DNA of 64,000 bases from Lithobates sylvaticus (GCA_028564925.1 CM053033.1:88603938-88667937), one strand, 5' to 3'. Shown: positions 1 to 12,069, counted from the first letter of the stretch. Numbers and translations are program-made. The notes: generated by a model from the sequence alone, not told the origin.

Positions 1-500
1 TTAGGGTGCGGTAGCACTGAACACAGGTGGTGTGGTGGAAGATATTTTTTCAAGTCACTTCAAGAACTTTGTTTAAAGACACTTCAAAACTTTATTTGCT
101 TCAAGATTTTTTATTCACTTTTTTGTCACTTTTTGAAACATTATCACTACAAGTAACAGTTTATGGACTTTTGTTTGGATTTGTTTTCCTTATTTGGAAA
201 CCTGCAAGAAATATACAATCACACTTCACTTTAATTTTTCACTTTATGTATATAGGTGATTAATTGTGGTGTTGTTTTTTTAGCACTGTTTATACAGGGT
301 GATTATTTTTCAGTATTGTCTACACAGGTTAAATATTTCGTTTATTCACAGACACTGTGATTATTAGCGCTGCTGTTTTATTCATTTAAAATCACTTTAC
401 ATTATTTATTTATTTAAGTAGCTGCTTAGTTTATTTTTATACACATAGGTGTTTAATTCATTTTTCTTTGTGCGCAGTGGTGGTGTGGAATAGTAGGAGG
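1..500 (+). repeat. T-rich dispersed repeat (cacttt/tttatt family), partial
   Basis: This stretch is strongly T-rich, with recurring words such as cacttt, ggactttt and tttattcac. The same word set recurs at 1540-1720, 3940-4050, 24180-24400, 37770-38110 and 47500-47760, so it looks like one dispersed repeat family. No coding signal is visible. The left boundary lies outside the window. The superfamily is unknown. Confidence 0.4.
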
Positions 501-529
501 GCGAACAATTTTATCATACCAGTTTATTT

Positions 530-685
530 TGATTCATATACATCAATAAACATACAAAAATGTAGCGCTAATCATAAACCTTATAAAGTGAATAACAAAT
601 AAAACACAATGACATGTGAGTAAAAATAAACCCCAAAACAGTCCCGATAGGGACTGCTTCACCAAATGAATAATAGGTGAATACA

Positions 686-738
<53 letters not shown>

Positions 739-1422
739 AGATCGAAATGAAACAAAAAGTCAGAAATAAATCAAGTGAGGCACTGGTATCAGCGGATCTC
801 TATAGGCAATTCTGGAGTGTATAGAAGCTGGACAAAAGTTTCTAGCCAAGAACTCCCAAACGATCCACTCAATGAAGACCCGCATAGCTGCAGAGATATG
901 CCCCAGTAGAAGACCGTATTGTGTCTAAATGCCTCGATCCAGCTATCTCGTGTTTCTCACATTGCTGTTCCATTTTATACTACTCTCGAGATTTTATTGT
1001 CACATTCTGATGTGAATAAATTTTAAGTTGCTTTTTGACCTGCACCATCGGAGTCGCTTCCGTTTTTTGTTTGTACCCTTCCCTCTTTGCCTCGGGTCTT
1101 CATTGAGTGGATCGTTTGGGAGTTCTTGGCTTGGTTGCATGCAGTCCATTGGTCGTGCTGCTCTCCTGCCCTGCTGTCCTGTTCCTGCCGGATCCGGTAT
1201 CCTTTAGCGCAAGGAGTCAAGCGCACAAGCCTTCCAGATACAATGTCGTATGGCAGTTGTATCCAACTTTTGCGGTAAGAGTATTCCATCTACCTGCATC
1301 ATCTGTCAAGTTGTATTAGACACTTTTGTCCAGCTTCTATACGCTCCAGAATTGCCTATAGAGATCTGCTGATACCAGTGCCTCACTTGATTTATTTCGG
1401 ACTTTTTGTTTCATTTCGATCT

Positions 1423-1464
<42 letters not shown>

Positions 1465-1715
1465 ATTCACCTATTATTCATTTGGTGAAGCAGTCTCTAT
1501 CGGGACTGTTTTGGGGTTTATTTTTACTCACATGTCATTGTGTTTTATTTGTTATTCACTTTATAGGGTTTATGATTAGCGCTACATTTTTGTATGTTTA
1601 TTGCTTTAGACTTTGTTTGTTTTGTATGTTAGCGGCTTTTCTCGCATTTGTTGGGGTTAGCGCAGTTTTTTCCCAATTTCACTTTCGATTCACATACATC
1701 CAAATCTCCGAATAA
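530..1715. repeat. Foldback (large inverted repeat) element with TA tracts in both arms
   Basis: The left arm (about 543-900) and right arm (about 1091-1135 plus 1318-1610) are inverted copies. Both carry the gattagcgctacatttttgt end, the words spanning cagtcc(c/t)(g/t)atcgggact and a (TA)n tract (691-735 and 1427-1462). The arms are not symmetrical. About 180 bp (1136-1317) sits only in the right arm, between sequence matching 845-860 and 830-843. The right arm runs on into T-rich sequence like 1-500. No transposase is visible. Foldback elements of this kind are usually non-autonomous. Confidence 0.6.
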
Positions 1716-1835
1716 CCAAAAATTTGTATGAATTTATATTCAAGATGACACATGTCTACTTGTGGGACCACGTGACATCTGCCCTTGGCCTATCAAACTC
1801 CACGGGTCCTATGACCCCTTTTTTTGGGACTCCGG

Positions 1836-2740
1836 CTTTCCCACCAGCTTTACATGTAACATGGCTTAGGACCCTGGCACAAGCAAGACCATAGTTCTTC
1901 AAGCAGGTCCGTCCTTGACAACAGCTACTTCTCCTGTGACTCCCCTACATAACCCAACACAGTGGCTACCGAGGCAACAAGTCATGTCATATATCTGTTC
2001 TATCCCCTCAATACCAGACATTTTTGCCAAGTAGACGGAATTGAAAGCTATGCTTTTGCAGGAGGACCCCCCACTCCTAGTGGTTCCCAACTCTATTTTT
2101 TACTCCTGAACGCATCCTCTTCTGATCTCCCACATTTTACACAGGTCTGGGAAACAGAACTTCACCACACTATTTCTCTCTTGGACTGGCAAAAGTGCTT
2201 TATCCAAACCCACAAACTCTCCCTAGCCACCAAGAGCCAAGAAAATGGTTTAAATGAGCAGATGGTACAGATGCCACGTCGGTTCTCCATCACTTCAATT
2301 CATCAATACCTGACACTTGCTGGCGTTACCGTGCCTCCAAATAAAGCATGCTACATATATGGTGGGATTGACCCCTCGTAAGGGGGTTTTGGCAACACAT
2401 TTTCAATCTGTACTGTTAACTGATTTCAACCTTTCCCTGAAGTAGCCCCCCTGTCCATGCTCCCTGGACCCTTCAAATCCGCTAAAAGAGATGTCCCCGC
2501 CATTGGAAATCAACCACCATGCCTTCCCTGGGAGGTTTACTCTATAAGAGACCTAGAACAGCTGTTAGAGCAGGAAGCAGGGAAGAAAGACCAGTTGTCT
2601 CTCACTTGGAGCACATGTTTCGCTATCATGGGCTAAGATTGGTTGTGTTTCCATCTTTACTTAGCCATGACAGTGGGTATCCCATCCCTGTCATTACTAT
2701 GCCTACCTTATCCTTTCCAGCCCCTATATCTCCTTCCTAA
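1836..2740 (+). mobile_element. LINE-1-like 3' fragment (ORF2 C-terminal region), degenerate
   Basis: Plus-strand translation around 2090-2380 gives blocks resembling the C-terminal, post-RT region of L1 ORF2: a W..EL.......W motif, a run like LSLATKSQENG, and a following ...C.. segment. Further down (near 2490-2515) a cattggaaatc block recalls the FWKS.. motif seen near L1 ORF2 ends. The frame is interrupted, so it is a dead 5'-truncated copy. The assignment rests on motif spacing and is tentative. Confidence 0.45.
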
Positions 2741-2759
2741 TCTTTGGTATTCCTTATGT

Positions 2760-4090
2760 GATTCACATCCATTCATTATGCAAAAACATCACTGACGTAA
2801 TAAATGTAATAAACACCGCGCTAATAAGTGCAAAAATAGTGAAATGCCCTAATACCCAAAGTAGTAAGGCTATGGAAATGACATAAAAAATATATATGAG
2901 TAGCAGCAGCAAAAAAATGTGGATACACACATAAACCAGATAAAACAATAAAAAAAGCCGCGCTAATTACACAAATGGGGTGGTAGATGACCTATACCAC
3001 AATAAAATAATAATAATAAATAATGAATAAAGTCCAAAGAGTAACAATATAATAAGTGCAGGAAAAAAGTTCGTGAAAAGAATGTTGAAGTGACTTGTCT
3101 GATGAAAGTGCCCCAATTAATATCAAAGTAAATTGGTGACTTGTGCTGTGATCAACCAAGAACAAACGTGCTCCACCACCGCTCAAAAAATGCGCTTACC
3201 AAAAGGCAAGCTCAATTAAGCCTGCAACTCAGCGATGTCCTAGTGGATCCAAATACATTCAGTATTTACTTGGACGGCCTCAATGGGATGCGTCAGTATG
3301 GAAATATTAGTCCTCCAGAATCCAAAGCCCAGACTCATCGATCAGAATTTATGAAATCATAAAAACACAGGGAAGCTCCCATAGTGTAAAACCAAACTTT
3401 TAATTAAATAAAAGAAGTAAGTACTACTTACATCAAAAACGAACAAAACAGTCACAGTAATGTTTAAGAGGAAACGCCGGCCGGCTAGCAAAAGAAACAC
3501 CCGCTCTCGTTGCGGAACGTGATGACGTCAGTGCGTCAACCTCCCCTGGGAGCCGGCCGGCGTTTCCTCTTAAACATTACTGTGACTGTTTTGTTCGTTT
3601 TTGATGTAAGTAGTACTTACTTCTTTTATTTAATTAAAAGTTTGGTTTTACACTATGGGAGCTTCCCTGTGTTTTTATGATTTCATAAATTCTGATCGAT
3701 GAGTCTGGGCTTTGGATTCTGGAGGACTAATATTTCCATACTGACGCATCCCATTGAGGCCGTCCAAGTAAATACTGAATGTATTTGGATCCACTAGGAC
3801 ATCGCAGAGTTGCAGGCTTAATTGAGCTTGCCTTTTGGTAAGCGCATTTTTTGAGCGGTGGTGGAGCACGTTTGTTCTTGGTTGATCACAGCACAAGTCA
3901 CCAATTTACTTTGATATTAATTGGGGCACTTTCATCAGACAAGTCACTTCAACATTCTTTTCACGAACTTTTTTCCTGCACTTATTATATTGTTACTCTT
4001 TGGACTTTATTCATTATTTATTATTATTATTTTATTGTGGTATAGGTCATCTACCACCCCATTTGTGTAATTAGCGCGATCACTGACGTA
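2760..4090. repeat. Long foldback element with CRE-containing spacer
   Basis: Arms of about 540 bp (2944-3493 and 3549-4077) are near-identical inverted copies around a spacer of about 55 bp. The spacer holds tgacgtca, a perfect CRE/ATF palindrome, and is bounded by gccggccgg. The similarity of the arms (for example tcagcgatgtcc against its complement with one change) suggests a young or gene-converted palindrome. A T-rich tail follows the right arm, and a shorter related segment precedes the left arm. A 73-residue open frame appears in each arm but is only a by-product of the palindrome. Confidence 0.75.
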
Positions 4091-4204
4091 ATACCTTAAT
4101 TGTGAGATCCCTTCAGCATACTCCTTTTCTGTGAATATTCGATTATTAGTTTACTTTACAAAGCCGTACTTATCTTATGTAAACAAGTCTGATGCCAAAA
4201 TTGG

Positions 4205-4412
4205 TGTTAAGCCCTGTACACAGGGGGCCGAATGCCGGGCGACATCAGCCAGTTCAATAAAAAGGGGGCGTCCCCCTGTCAGAACGCACCAGCTCAGCGG
4301 GGGAGATCACTGTACTAGCTAGTACAGTGGCTCCGACCGGAGCTGACAGTTTTTTTCGATCATCCTACTGGGTTGAATGTAAAAAAAATCATAGTGTGTA
4401 CCAGACTTTACG
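4205..4412. mobile_element. MITE with gccctgtacaca / tgtgtaccagac ends
   Basis: The segment begins aagccctgtacaca and ends tgtgtaccagacttta, an imperfect inverted pair like the other cgtacacacg MITEs in the window. It contains an internal palindrome (actgtactagctagtacagt at about 4308-4327). No coding capacity is present. Confidence 0.5.
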
Positions 4413-4429
4413 CACCCTTTCTTCTCCTT

Positions 4430-4576
4430 TTTTTTTTTTTCCATGTGTTTGAATTCCTACTGTAATTTGAATTCGTGTGATTGAACTTTTACACTGGAGA
4501 TCTTTTACTACCTTGGAATCTCCATACTTGCTATCTTTATGTACCTTTGTAACTCAATAAAGTCAGATTGAACTAA
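4430..4576 (+). mobile_element. Retroposed 3' end with AATAAA and A-tail
   Basis: A polyadenylation signal (aataaa near 4555) is followed about 15 bp later by a run of about 11 A residues, as left by reverse-transcribed polyadenylated RNA. The upstream 120 bp shows no recognisable coding sequence. It could be a LINE 3' end or a fragment of a processed transcript. Confidence 0.4.
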
Positions 4577-4579
4577 AAA

Positions 4580-5890
4580 AAAAAATTATCAGTTTGTCAA
4601 GGTAGTTGAAAAATTATTTATGTTCTTCACCTGAAGATCCCGCCATTACACACTTCCTGTGCTAGGAGGACAAAGCATGCTCACTGTACTGTATCTACCA
4701 AGGATCAGTGTTGTCAACCTTCGTCAAGAAGTGTTAGGACTACAGAATACCTCCCTTCTTCGCACCTCTGTGTTCTTTTCACAGAGGTGAAACTGAGCAG
4801 TGACTCCTTGGGATTTGAAAAGAAAGTTACAAGCTCACTGAATTTTCATGGTGTATTTAACAGACTGAATGAAAGCAAAATAAGATATGTCCATTGTTAG
4901 AGTTTATATACACTTTACATCAGAAATTGTATCATAAAAGGTCATGCCAAAATAATTAAAATGACCAGTTATACAATTTCAAACAAGGATTATAAACTGA
5001 GCATAACTATTTTAAACTGATTATATATTATCTAGAATCTCATAGTGGAATGTGTTCACATATTTGGGAGGCATAAGGACCTTTCACATTTTTGTTTTAT
5101 TTGTAAAATTCAGTAAGGAGAACTGCCTTGACTGTTTAGTCTTGAAGTCCTTTAATATCAGTCTTACAGAATTAAATAACAATTCCCGTTTGATTTTCAA
5201 ATTATTTTATTCTTTATTAGACTTCTTTGTTCCTTATCATCAAAAGAAACCATCGAAAAGAACGAATGAGATGCAAAGTCTGAAACATACTCCCCGCCCA
5301 CCCAAGGTGACTTCTGGCAGACATTTAACATGCATGGAAGACAAAATAGTGACAAACGGCTCTGCATGGGTCCATTAAGGGGACAAGGACAGTTGGGATG
5401 AATAGGAGGCAGGGGGATTTAGCTGCTCACAGAGAAAGAAGGTGGTGTTCATTAGATATGAGATTTTCAGATAACAGGTATGTGTCCAGAAAATCATATA
5501 CGATGCTCAGAGCTTCCAGCAATCAGTCACCCAGTCTTGTCTGCGCTACTGCATCTTTGCCATACTTCCTCCACAGCTAACAGATAGGTATATTCCCATG
5601 TATGTCCTATGGATGCCATTCTCATCCCAAAGGTGCAACTATAGCCATGCAATGAAGTCCAGCTGCAGCTCGGACCAAGTACAAAGAGATAACACAATAT
5701 CACAGCCCCCTCTTTAAGGCTGCACAAAGGTTTATCCAAGCAGGAGCAATATTTGGCAAATTATTTGGGTAAAGTGAATATATATCTAATAGACACACCT
5801 GTGCCACATCACTTTTTTTGTTAAAGTGAGGCAGCACCTTGAACATAATTTGGCTTAAACTTGGTATTTAGAAGGACCCAGTGCCTTCTA
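4580..5890. other. Intergenic stretch, nothing recognised
   Basis: I see no conserved gene, RNA gene or clear transposon ends here. A 108-codon open frame at 5052-5378 has no recognisable motif and an unremarkable composition. I treat it as chance. Confidence 0.4.
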
Positions 5891-5897
5891 CCATATA

Positions 5898-6208
5898 ACA
5901 GCCTTTCTCAACCTTTTTCACATGGAGGAATCCTTGAAAAACCTTTTAGATTTCAAGGAACCTCTGGCAATAGTTACACTAGCCACAGCTCCAGGCACAT
6001 CAGCATGGTGGTTGGAGGGAAGAATGCTCTTACATTGGAAGCCATTTAGAAAAATATCCCTTTACTGATAACTGATAAGATCATTGTTGTCATTGGTAAC
6101 TTACAAGAGAGGCAAAAATTGCTCATTGCTCAACGAACCACTAGCAACCTCTGGAGGAACCCTATGGTTCCACAAAACTCTGGTTGAGAAAGGCTGTTCT
6201 TCAATGTT
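5898..6208. mobile_element. hAT-type MITE (cagcctttctcaacc ends)
   Basis: The ends cagcctttctcaacct and ggttgagaaaggctg are inverted repeats of about 15 bp. The next internal words also pair (ggaggaatcc against ggaggaacccta). The pattern matches vertebrate hAT MITEs that begin caG..ttctcaacc. I could not see a convincing 8-bp target duplication. Confidence 0.55.
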
Positions 6209-6293
6209 TTGAAGTTCTGACATTCTAAATTTTACTGTTACATGTAGATCATATTGGGTCTTTTTCCACAGAGCATACTAATAACTAGATCAA

Positions 6294-6578
6294 AGGGTAC
6301 CTGTCAGCAAACAAAAGTGGGAGCTGCCACTGGTGACTAGCTCTTAAAGATGCATGTTCCATGTCATTCTTATCTTTGCCTCACTACTAATGAGGTATAG
6401 ACCAGAACCAGGAACAAACATCTGCCTAACAAGTCTCCTGACACCTAACAAATGCTTTTTTTTTTGCACTGCAGTGACCTACAAAGTAGAAAGGATAATG
6501 AAGATGGCTCTGGAACATGTGTCTTTAAGAACAATTCAGCAATGACAGCTCTCAGATTTCCATCATGACAGGTTCCTT
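6294..6578. mobile_element. Putative MITE with aagggtacctgtca / tgacaggttcctt ends
   Basis: The left end aagggtacctgtcagc and right end catgacaggttcctt form an imperfect terminal inverted repeat. The segment is about 285 bp and non-coding. The superfamily is not assigned. Confidence 0.4.
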
Positions 6579-6579
6579 T

Positions 6580-8735
6580 TGAAGCTTCATCCACCTTTGA
6601 TCACCTACCAGTTTCTTACATCATTTGCCACGATCGCTGCGGCAAGATTCCAGTTCCCAGTTCGGCTCCCAGCTGAATGCAGCCAGTGTAGGGAGGTATC
6701 TTTATCGCACTTTGATTATTCCCTTTTTTATATAGCACAGAAAGTAGGAGGGGGAGTGCACAGTAGGGTTGATTAGAGATCTTTCTCCTGGAAAAACAGT
6801 GACTAAGAAATATTCACACAACAGTGTTCACCCATAAATAGAATAATAATGACATTTCAGCTCTGGGTGACTGATTAGGTGTTTGCCAATATTGCAGGCC
6901 AGGAAAGTGACATTTTGCAGATCTTACCATTATGGAGTCCAGTGTTCTGCAGATTTAATAATAATAATACTGTGCAGGTCTTCTTCAATAGAGAGCGCTG
7001 TAGTCTGTGAATCATCCTTATACAATGTACATCTACATGTCTGGGGCTGGAACAGGACTGAGCAAAGCTTTATAGACTGTTCTCACATGATAAGGCTAGT
7101 GTAACAGTCTTTATAGTAGTAACAAGCAATACAGTGAAAAATAAACTTGAATATCCCCTATCATCTTCTGCTCTTTGGACAGGTACCTAGAACGGTACCC
7201 GGACAAGCTTTTGTTCCCTGTAAATGCCCTCAATATATGGCTGTGTGTGAATTGTGCCCATGTGTGCATATATGAGATTCACAACATGCATAGACAGGCT
7301 CTTGTAATGCCCGGTGAAAGCCTGCAAACGGCTTTATGCCATCTAAATACACTAACATCCCCACCTTATTGTCATAAACCACTGTGTGCGACCTGTTTTG
7401 TCCAAGGCCACGCCATGATTGCACAACAATCAAACAGTGACATTGTACTTAACTGATAAATGCACAGTGACAATTTTCTAGAAAACAAAAGGACTGACAG
7501 TGTGCTCCTTGCTATTAGCGTCTGAGATTTGGCTTTGATAACGTCCTTGTAGGTGGTGGGCAGCACAGTTGTGGCTGGCATGCGGTGGCCACTGGATGCA
7601 AGGGTCAGAAAAAGTATGGTCTACCAGGCCTTAGACGTCCAGACCAGTGAAAAAGGAAGAGTAAAATCAGTGTGTCCCTGAGTCAAAAGCTCTTACCAAA
7701 TCATTCCCTTTTTTTTGTTTACCAGGTAGGGGGTCCACCACCCTGCTTTGATATGCATAGTCTCCGACAAGCCAACCTGCTCTGCATCAGATAATCTGCA
7801 ACACATTGCCTTTCATTTATACAGTGCTGTACAAACTTATACATTAACATATACAGTGGCGTGTATACCTACGCAGAGTCCCATGTCTTGCCCCGACTGC
7901 AAACATATAATGTGCTATGCATACGTGTTGATATATCTACAGAGTGCTGTGCATACATATACATAGCTCTGTGCCCACAGATCTATACTTCACCCCCCCC
8001 CCCCATATAGATGTGTCCTGTGCTGTACACCTATATTTATCTACAGTTCTGTACATCCAAGTTATATACCAGACTTTGTACACAGATGTGTGCAATGTGT
8101 CTCAGTTTTAAATGCAAAGACCCTTTCCCCTGGAGTATATATATATAGAACAATATTACATGTGCATAGATTTCCTCTCCATTTGTGCATTTTTCTAGGC
8201 TACAGAATTGTCAGTCCAATGGGAACCAAGTGAGTGTTGACTGTCATGAGAGTGTGTAGATGTTCTGTGTGTAGCCTTTGGGGTATGTATGAGTACATAG
8301 AGCATAAGAGATAATATGATGACATGTATTGAAGAATTAGTAAATAGTAGAATGACACGGAATCTGCATGTGACAGTGAATGTTGATTGCATGTGAACTA
8401 TTGGTCTGCACAGGTCTCCTTTAAATAGGTTAAATGGTGTCTTTGTAAACCTATGTAAATAACTTGAACCTCCAGAACCAACTGCAGGTATGTGGAAATC
8501 ACACACACACAAAAAGGTATAGCAGTAGCCTTCATCAGCAGCTCATGGATATTGCCATTTTTTAAAGGTAGCAGGTTTTTAGCGACATATTAAGACTTGC
8601 AGATACATATTTAGGAAGTTGATTCAGGTCTTCCATCACTAAGAAACTGAAATGATAAGAAAAGTTCTACAGTAAGCATTGTTACTTATTATCTGTTGTT
8701 TTCCAGGTATACAGTACCCATACAGGTATATACAC
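6580..8735. other. Intergenic stretch with degenerate tacagtgctgt repeats
   Basis: No gene is recognised. Between about 7810 and 8060 the words cagtgctgtacaa, cagtggcgtgtata, gagtgctgtgcata and acagttctgtaca recur every 50-70 bp, a decayed tandem array. A C13-16 tract lies near 7987-8004 and a short ac run near 8501. The rest is unassigned. Confidence 0.4.
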
Positions 8736-9605
8736 TATATTGTCAAAAGTATTGCCTTTACACGCATGAACTTTAATGGAATCCCAGTCTTCGTCCGTAT
8801 GGGTTGAATATTGAGTTGGCTCACCGGTTGCAGCTATAACAGCTTCAACTCTTTCGGAAAGGCTGTCCACAAGGTTTAGGAGTGTGTTTATGGAATGTTT
8901 GACCATTCTTCCAGAAGTGCATTTGTGAGGTCAAGCACGGATGTTGGAGAGAAGGCCTGGCTTGCAGTCTCGGCTCTCATTCATCACAAAGGTGTTTTAT
9001 TGGGTTGAGGTTGGGACTCTGTGCAGGCCAGTCAAGTTCCTCCACCCCAAACTTGCTCATCCATGTCTTTATGGACCTTGCTTTGTGCACTGGTGTGCAA
9101 TCATGTTGGAACAGGAAGGGGCCATCCCCAAACTGTTCCCACAAAGTTGGGAACATGAAATCGTCCAAAATGTCTTAGTATGCTTACTCCTAAAGAATTC
9201 CCTTCACTGGGACTAAGGGGCCAAGCCCAACCCCTGAAAAAACAACCCCACACCATAATCCCCTCTTCACCAAATGATTTGGACCAGTGCAAAAAGCAAG
9301 GTCCATAAAGAGTTTGGGGTGGAGGAACTTGACTGGCCTGCACAGAGTCCGGACTTTAACCCGACAGAACACCTTTGGGATGAATTAGAGCGGAGACTGC
9401 AAGCCACGCCTTTTTGTCCAACATCAGTGCCTGAGCTCACAAATGCGCTTCTGGAAGAATGGTCAAACATTCCCATAGACACAATCCTATACCTTGTTGA
9501 CAGCCTTCACAGAAGAGTTGAAGTTGTTATAGCTGCAAAGGGTGGGCCAACTCAATATTGAACCCTACGGACGAAGACTGGGAAGGCACTTTTGACAATA
9601 TAATG
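8736..9605. mobile_element. Palindromic Tc1/mariner derivative made of two transposase 3' ends
   Basis: Both outer ends carry the same terminus (tatattgtcaaaagta on the left, cacttttgacaatata on the right). Both halves read inwards from the 3' end of the same transposase gene. The minus strand at 8977-9168 and the plus strand at 9274-9561 both encode the block around LDWPAQSP..NP, the catalytic-region hallmark of Tc1/mariner proteins. The minus half also extends into the preceding GIMVWGCF-like region. There is no N-terminal DNA-binding part. The copy is a head-to-head foldback of an element's 3' end, presumably moved only in trans. Confidence 0.75.
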
Positions 9606-9607
9606 TA

Positions 9608-10942
9608 TGCAATGGCTATACCTCTTTGTCACCAGCTATGATAGCATGATAGTTGACTATAAAATAGAGAAAGAGAGGAAATAAGAATGAATCATGTGTT
9701 TGTGGAAGCAGCATTGTGCATATGCTAAGATACCATTGAAAAGTACATTCTGCCAGTTAAGGTTTGGCAAAAAAAAAGAAGATGACTGTATGCTGCTTGA
9801 GCTACCTTGTGACTCCTCTCAAGAGCTTTCCACAGTTTCTTAGTCCCACAATTTCGCTTACTGGATATATACACAAGCATCCAGTGATAGCCAGTCAAAG
9901 CAGAAAGATAATGGGCAAAAAAATGACAAACTGTATTACAAACTGTGCTTTGGTGCGGCCTGCTTTTACCCTGCTGTCCTATGTACAGTACCTTACAGCA
10001 AAAATGGCAATATAGACATATTAGACGGTAGATGATCATCTGCAGGATTAGGCGGCGATCAGAACTCATATAGTGAACCGAGCTATCAGTTTGTAATTTA
10101 TTCTGCTAATAGCATACTGATCCATGATATAACGGCACTACTAAGGCTGTCTGCAAAACACAAGAGCATACTCTCTATACCATGTCTGTGTGTGTGTTAT
10201 CCATACGACCAATCAGTGGTCGAATCCTAGCTAACGCCTAATCATCATTTAAGTTCTTTGGCCAAATATTATATTCCATCATCCATTACCTGGTTTTTGA
10301 CAGCTTCAGCTGTTGAGACATTTAAAGCCCTATTGGTTGATGTTAGCTGCACCCACTCTGTGCCACACCAACGTCACTGGTTCCTATTGAAATGATGTAC
10401 CCAGAGAACAAGTAACTTTGTAATTTGGACTGTCTCTAGCATTCTTCATAGTCATGGCTGTACCCCTATTTGCGAAGATGACATAGCTGAATGAAATGAA
10501 TAATGAAATGCCTAGGTATGTTTCTAATGTGCTTTTTAATACCCCCCCATTATGTTTCATTAAGACCAACCCCTCTATGGCTCTTTTTGAAGCACAGGCT
10601 TCAGTGGTCCATTAAGGTGCTTGCAAGGGGTGTAAATCTGTGTTTACAAAATGGGGAGATTTAAGTTGTGCGATTCTGGCTGATGTACAAGCATGTAGCG
10701 AATATATGCAAGGTTTGTTTCAACATACGTCATGATCTTGTACAATGTCACTATTGTGCAGCAGCATCTGTGTGTTGGCGACATTGTATTACGCATGAAT
10801 ACTGAGATGTCATTTGTGTCTCCTTCAGCTTGCCACATGGAGATGAGTTGATTGTCTGGTATATTGGGACTGTGAGGTGTCAGTATGAGTGTGGTGTCAC
10901 AGTGTGTTTGATACATCACTAGTTCCAGGAGAATACCAGACC
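9608..10942 (-). other. Kcnd1 3' UTR (nearer part) and downstream sequence
   Basis: This sequence follows the Kcnd1 stop codon on the minus strand. No transposon ends are evident between about 9640 and 10942, unlike the intron on the other side, which fits retained UTR and flank. The true UTR length is unknown. A candidate poly(A) signal at 10097-10102 would give a UTR of about 0.85 kb. Confidence 0.4.
10097..10102 (-). terminator. Candidate poly(A) signal for Kcnd1
   Basis: The plus strand reads tttatt, that is AATAAA on the minus strand, about 840 bp beyond the Kcnd1 stop codon. It is a perfect hexamer, but no transcript evidence is available here, and other signals further left are possible. 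Confidence 0.3.
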
Positions 10943-11144
10943 CTACAAGCTGGAAATCCTGACAGTCTCCTGGTAGTATCTGGCAGTAACACTGGAATTC
11001 CTCAGGATGCCAGGACTGGGTGATGATGGCTCATCCGGTGTGTTGGCAGGGGGAGTGGGGATGCTGATGATGGCAGCTGTCAGATCAGACGTTTCACAAT
11101 TAAGCTTCATGTTCCCGTGGGGTTTGGCGTTGAGGCTGGAACGG
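10943..11144 (-). CDS. kcnd1: Kcnd1 (Kv4.1) last coding exon, C-terminal tail
   Basis: This exon encodes the last 66 residues of a Shal-type (Kv4) potassium channel, in the cytoplasmic C-terminal tail. The minus-strand acceptor is a pyrimidine-rich run ending gcctgcatAG. The first base completes a Ser codon (AG|C) begun in the exon at 59385-59617, then RSSLNAK follows. The stop is TAG at 10943-10945. The block [15 protein letters not shown] is the conserved Kv4 tail with Thr-Pro sites; the equivalent sites in Kv4.2 are ERK targets. The protein ends ISSL, a class I PDZ-type ligand. From memory, LRNSS and the ISSL ending are nearest to KCND1, whereas KCND2 and KCND3 end VSAL. Confidence in a Kv4 identity is very high and in the Kv4.1 paralogue high. 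Confidence 0.93.
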
Positions 11145-11592
11145 CTATGCAGGCAGAGTATAAGAAGAGACAGAAACAAAACAACGTTAGATGTCTGAAC
11201 AAAACTACACACAGTGCAAAATACAATCCAATGCAGCCAGACACTTATTTAGATGGACTCATTGTGGGCAGTAAGCTTCATTTACAGCATGTTAGTCCTA
11301 ATGTGCTGACTACTAGGCACTTTTTTATCACGTGTATGCATACTTTTTTTACTTTTTCTTTTTGTATTTTGGATAGAGCGGGGTTGGTTAAAACCCTGGG
11401 ACTTGCACTCTTTTATTTTTTCAGTTACAGAGATCAATATTATTAAAGAAGCAAATATTGCCCTACTGAATAATCCAGTCGAAAATGTTCAGAGACACAC
11501 ACAGACATTAATATATTTCATGTTCCTGGCGGCCAAAATTGCCATTGCGAAAAGCCCAGTTATAGACATGGCCTTACTGAAGCGTAAACTTA

Positions 11593-12069
11593 TGCCGCGT
11601 ACACACGAGCGGATTTTGCGTCAGAAAAATCTTGGATGTTTTTTCCGACGGAATTACGCTCAAGCTTGGTTTGCATACACACAGTCACACAAAAGTTCGA
11701 CCGTCAAGAACGCGGTGACGTACAACACTACGACGAGCCGAGAAAATGAAGTTCAATGCTTCATAGCGCCTCGAGGCGATTCAGTTCGCAGTTGCAGCGC
11801 TATACAAATCATTCATTCATTCATTCAGAGCATGCGTTGAATTGTTTCCGAGCATGCATAGGAATTTTGCGCGTCAGAATTGCTACAGGCGATTGGAATC
11901 TCCAATCTGAACTTTTTCCAACCGAAAAATTGAGAACCTGCTCTCAATCTTTTGCTGGCTGAAATTCGGTCAGCAAAAGTCTGATGGAGCATACACACGG
12001 TTGCCTTTTCCCACCAAAAGCTCTCATCGCTCTTTTGTTGGTCGAATTTCCGATCGCGTATACGTGGCA
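11593..12069. mobile_element. PIF/Harbinger-type MITE (tgccgcgtacacacg ends)
   Basis: The ends are tgccgcgtacacacgag and gatcgcgtatacgtggca, flanked on both sides by TTA, the 3-bp target duplication expected of Harbinger elements. The arms stay imperfectly complementary inwards. The 477-bp copy has no transposase. It belongs to the same family as 59696-60099, 60301-60679 and the long palindrome 33806-36120. Confidence 0.75.

Noticed and set aside
3141-3896. Identical 73-codon frames in two copies as a duplicated small gene
   Set aside because: They are opposite arms of one foldback element, so the identity reflects palindrome symmetry and not gene duplication.
5052-5378. A 108-codon open frame as a possible host exon
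   Set aside because: No conserved motif, no convincing splice sites at its ends and ordinary composition.
11403-11840. A 145-codon open frame
   Set aside because: Its second half runs into the Harbinger-type MITE starting at 11593, and the first half shows no known motif.
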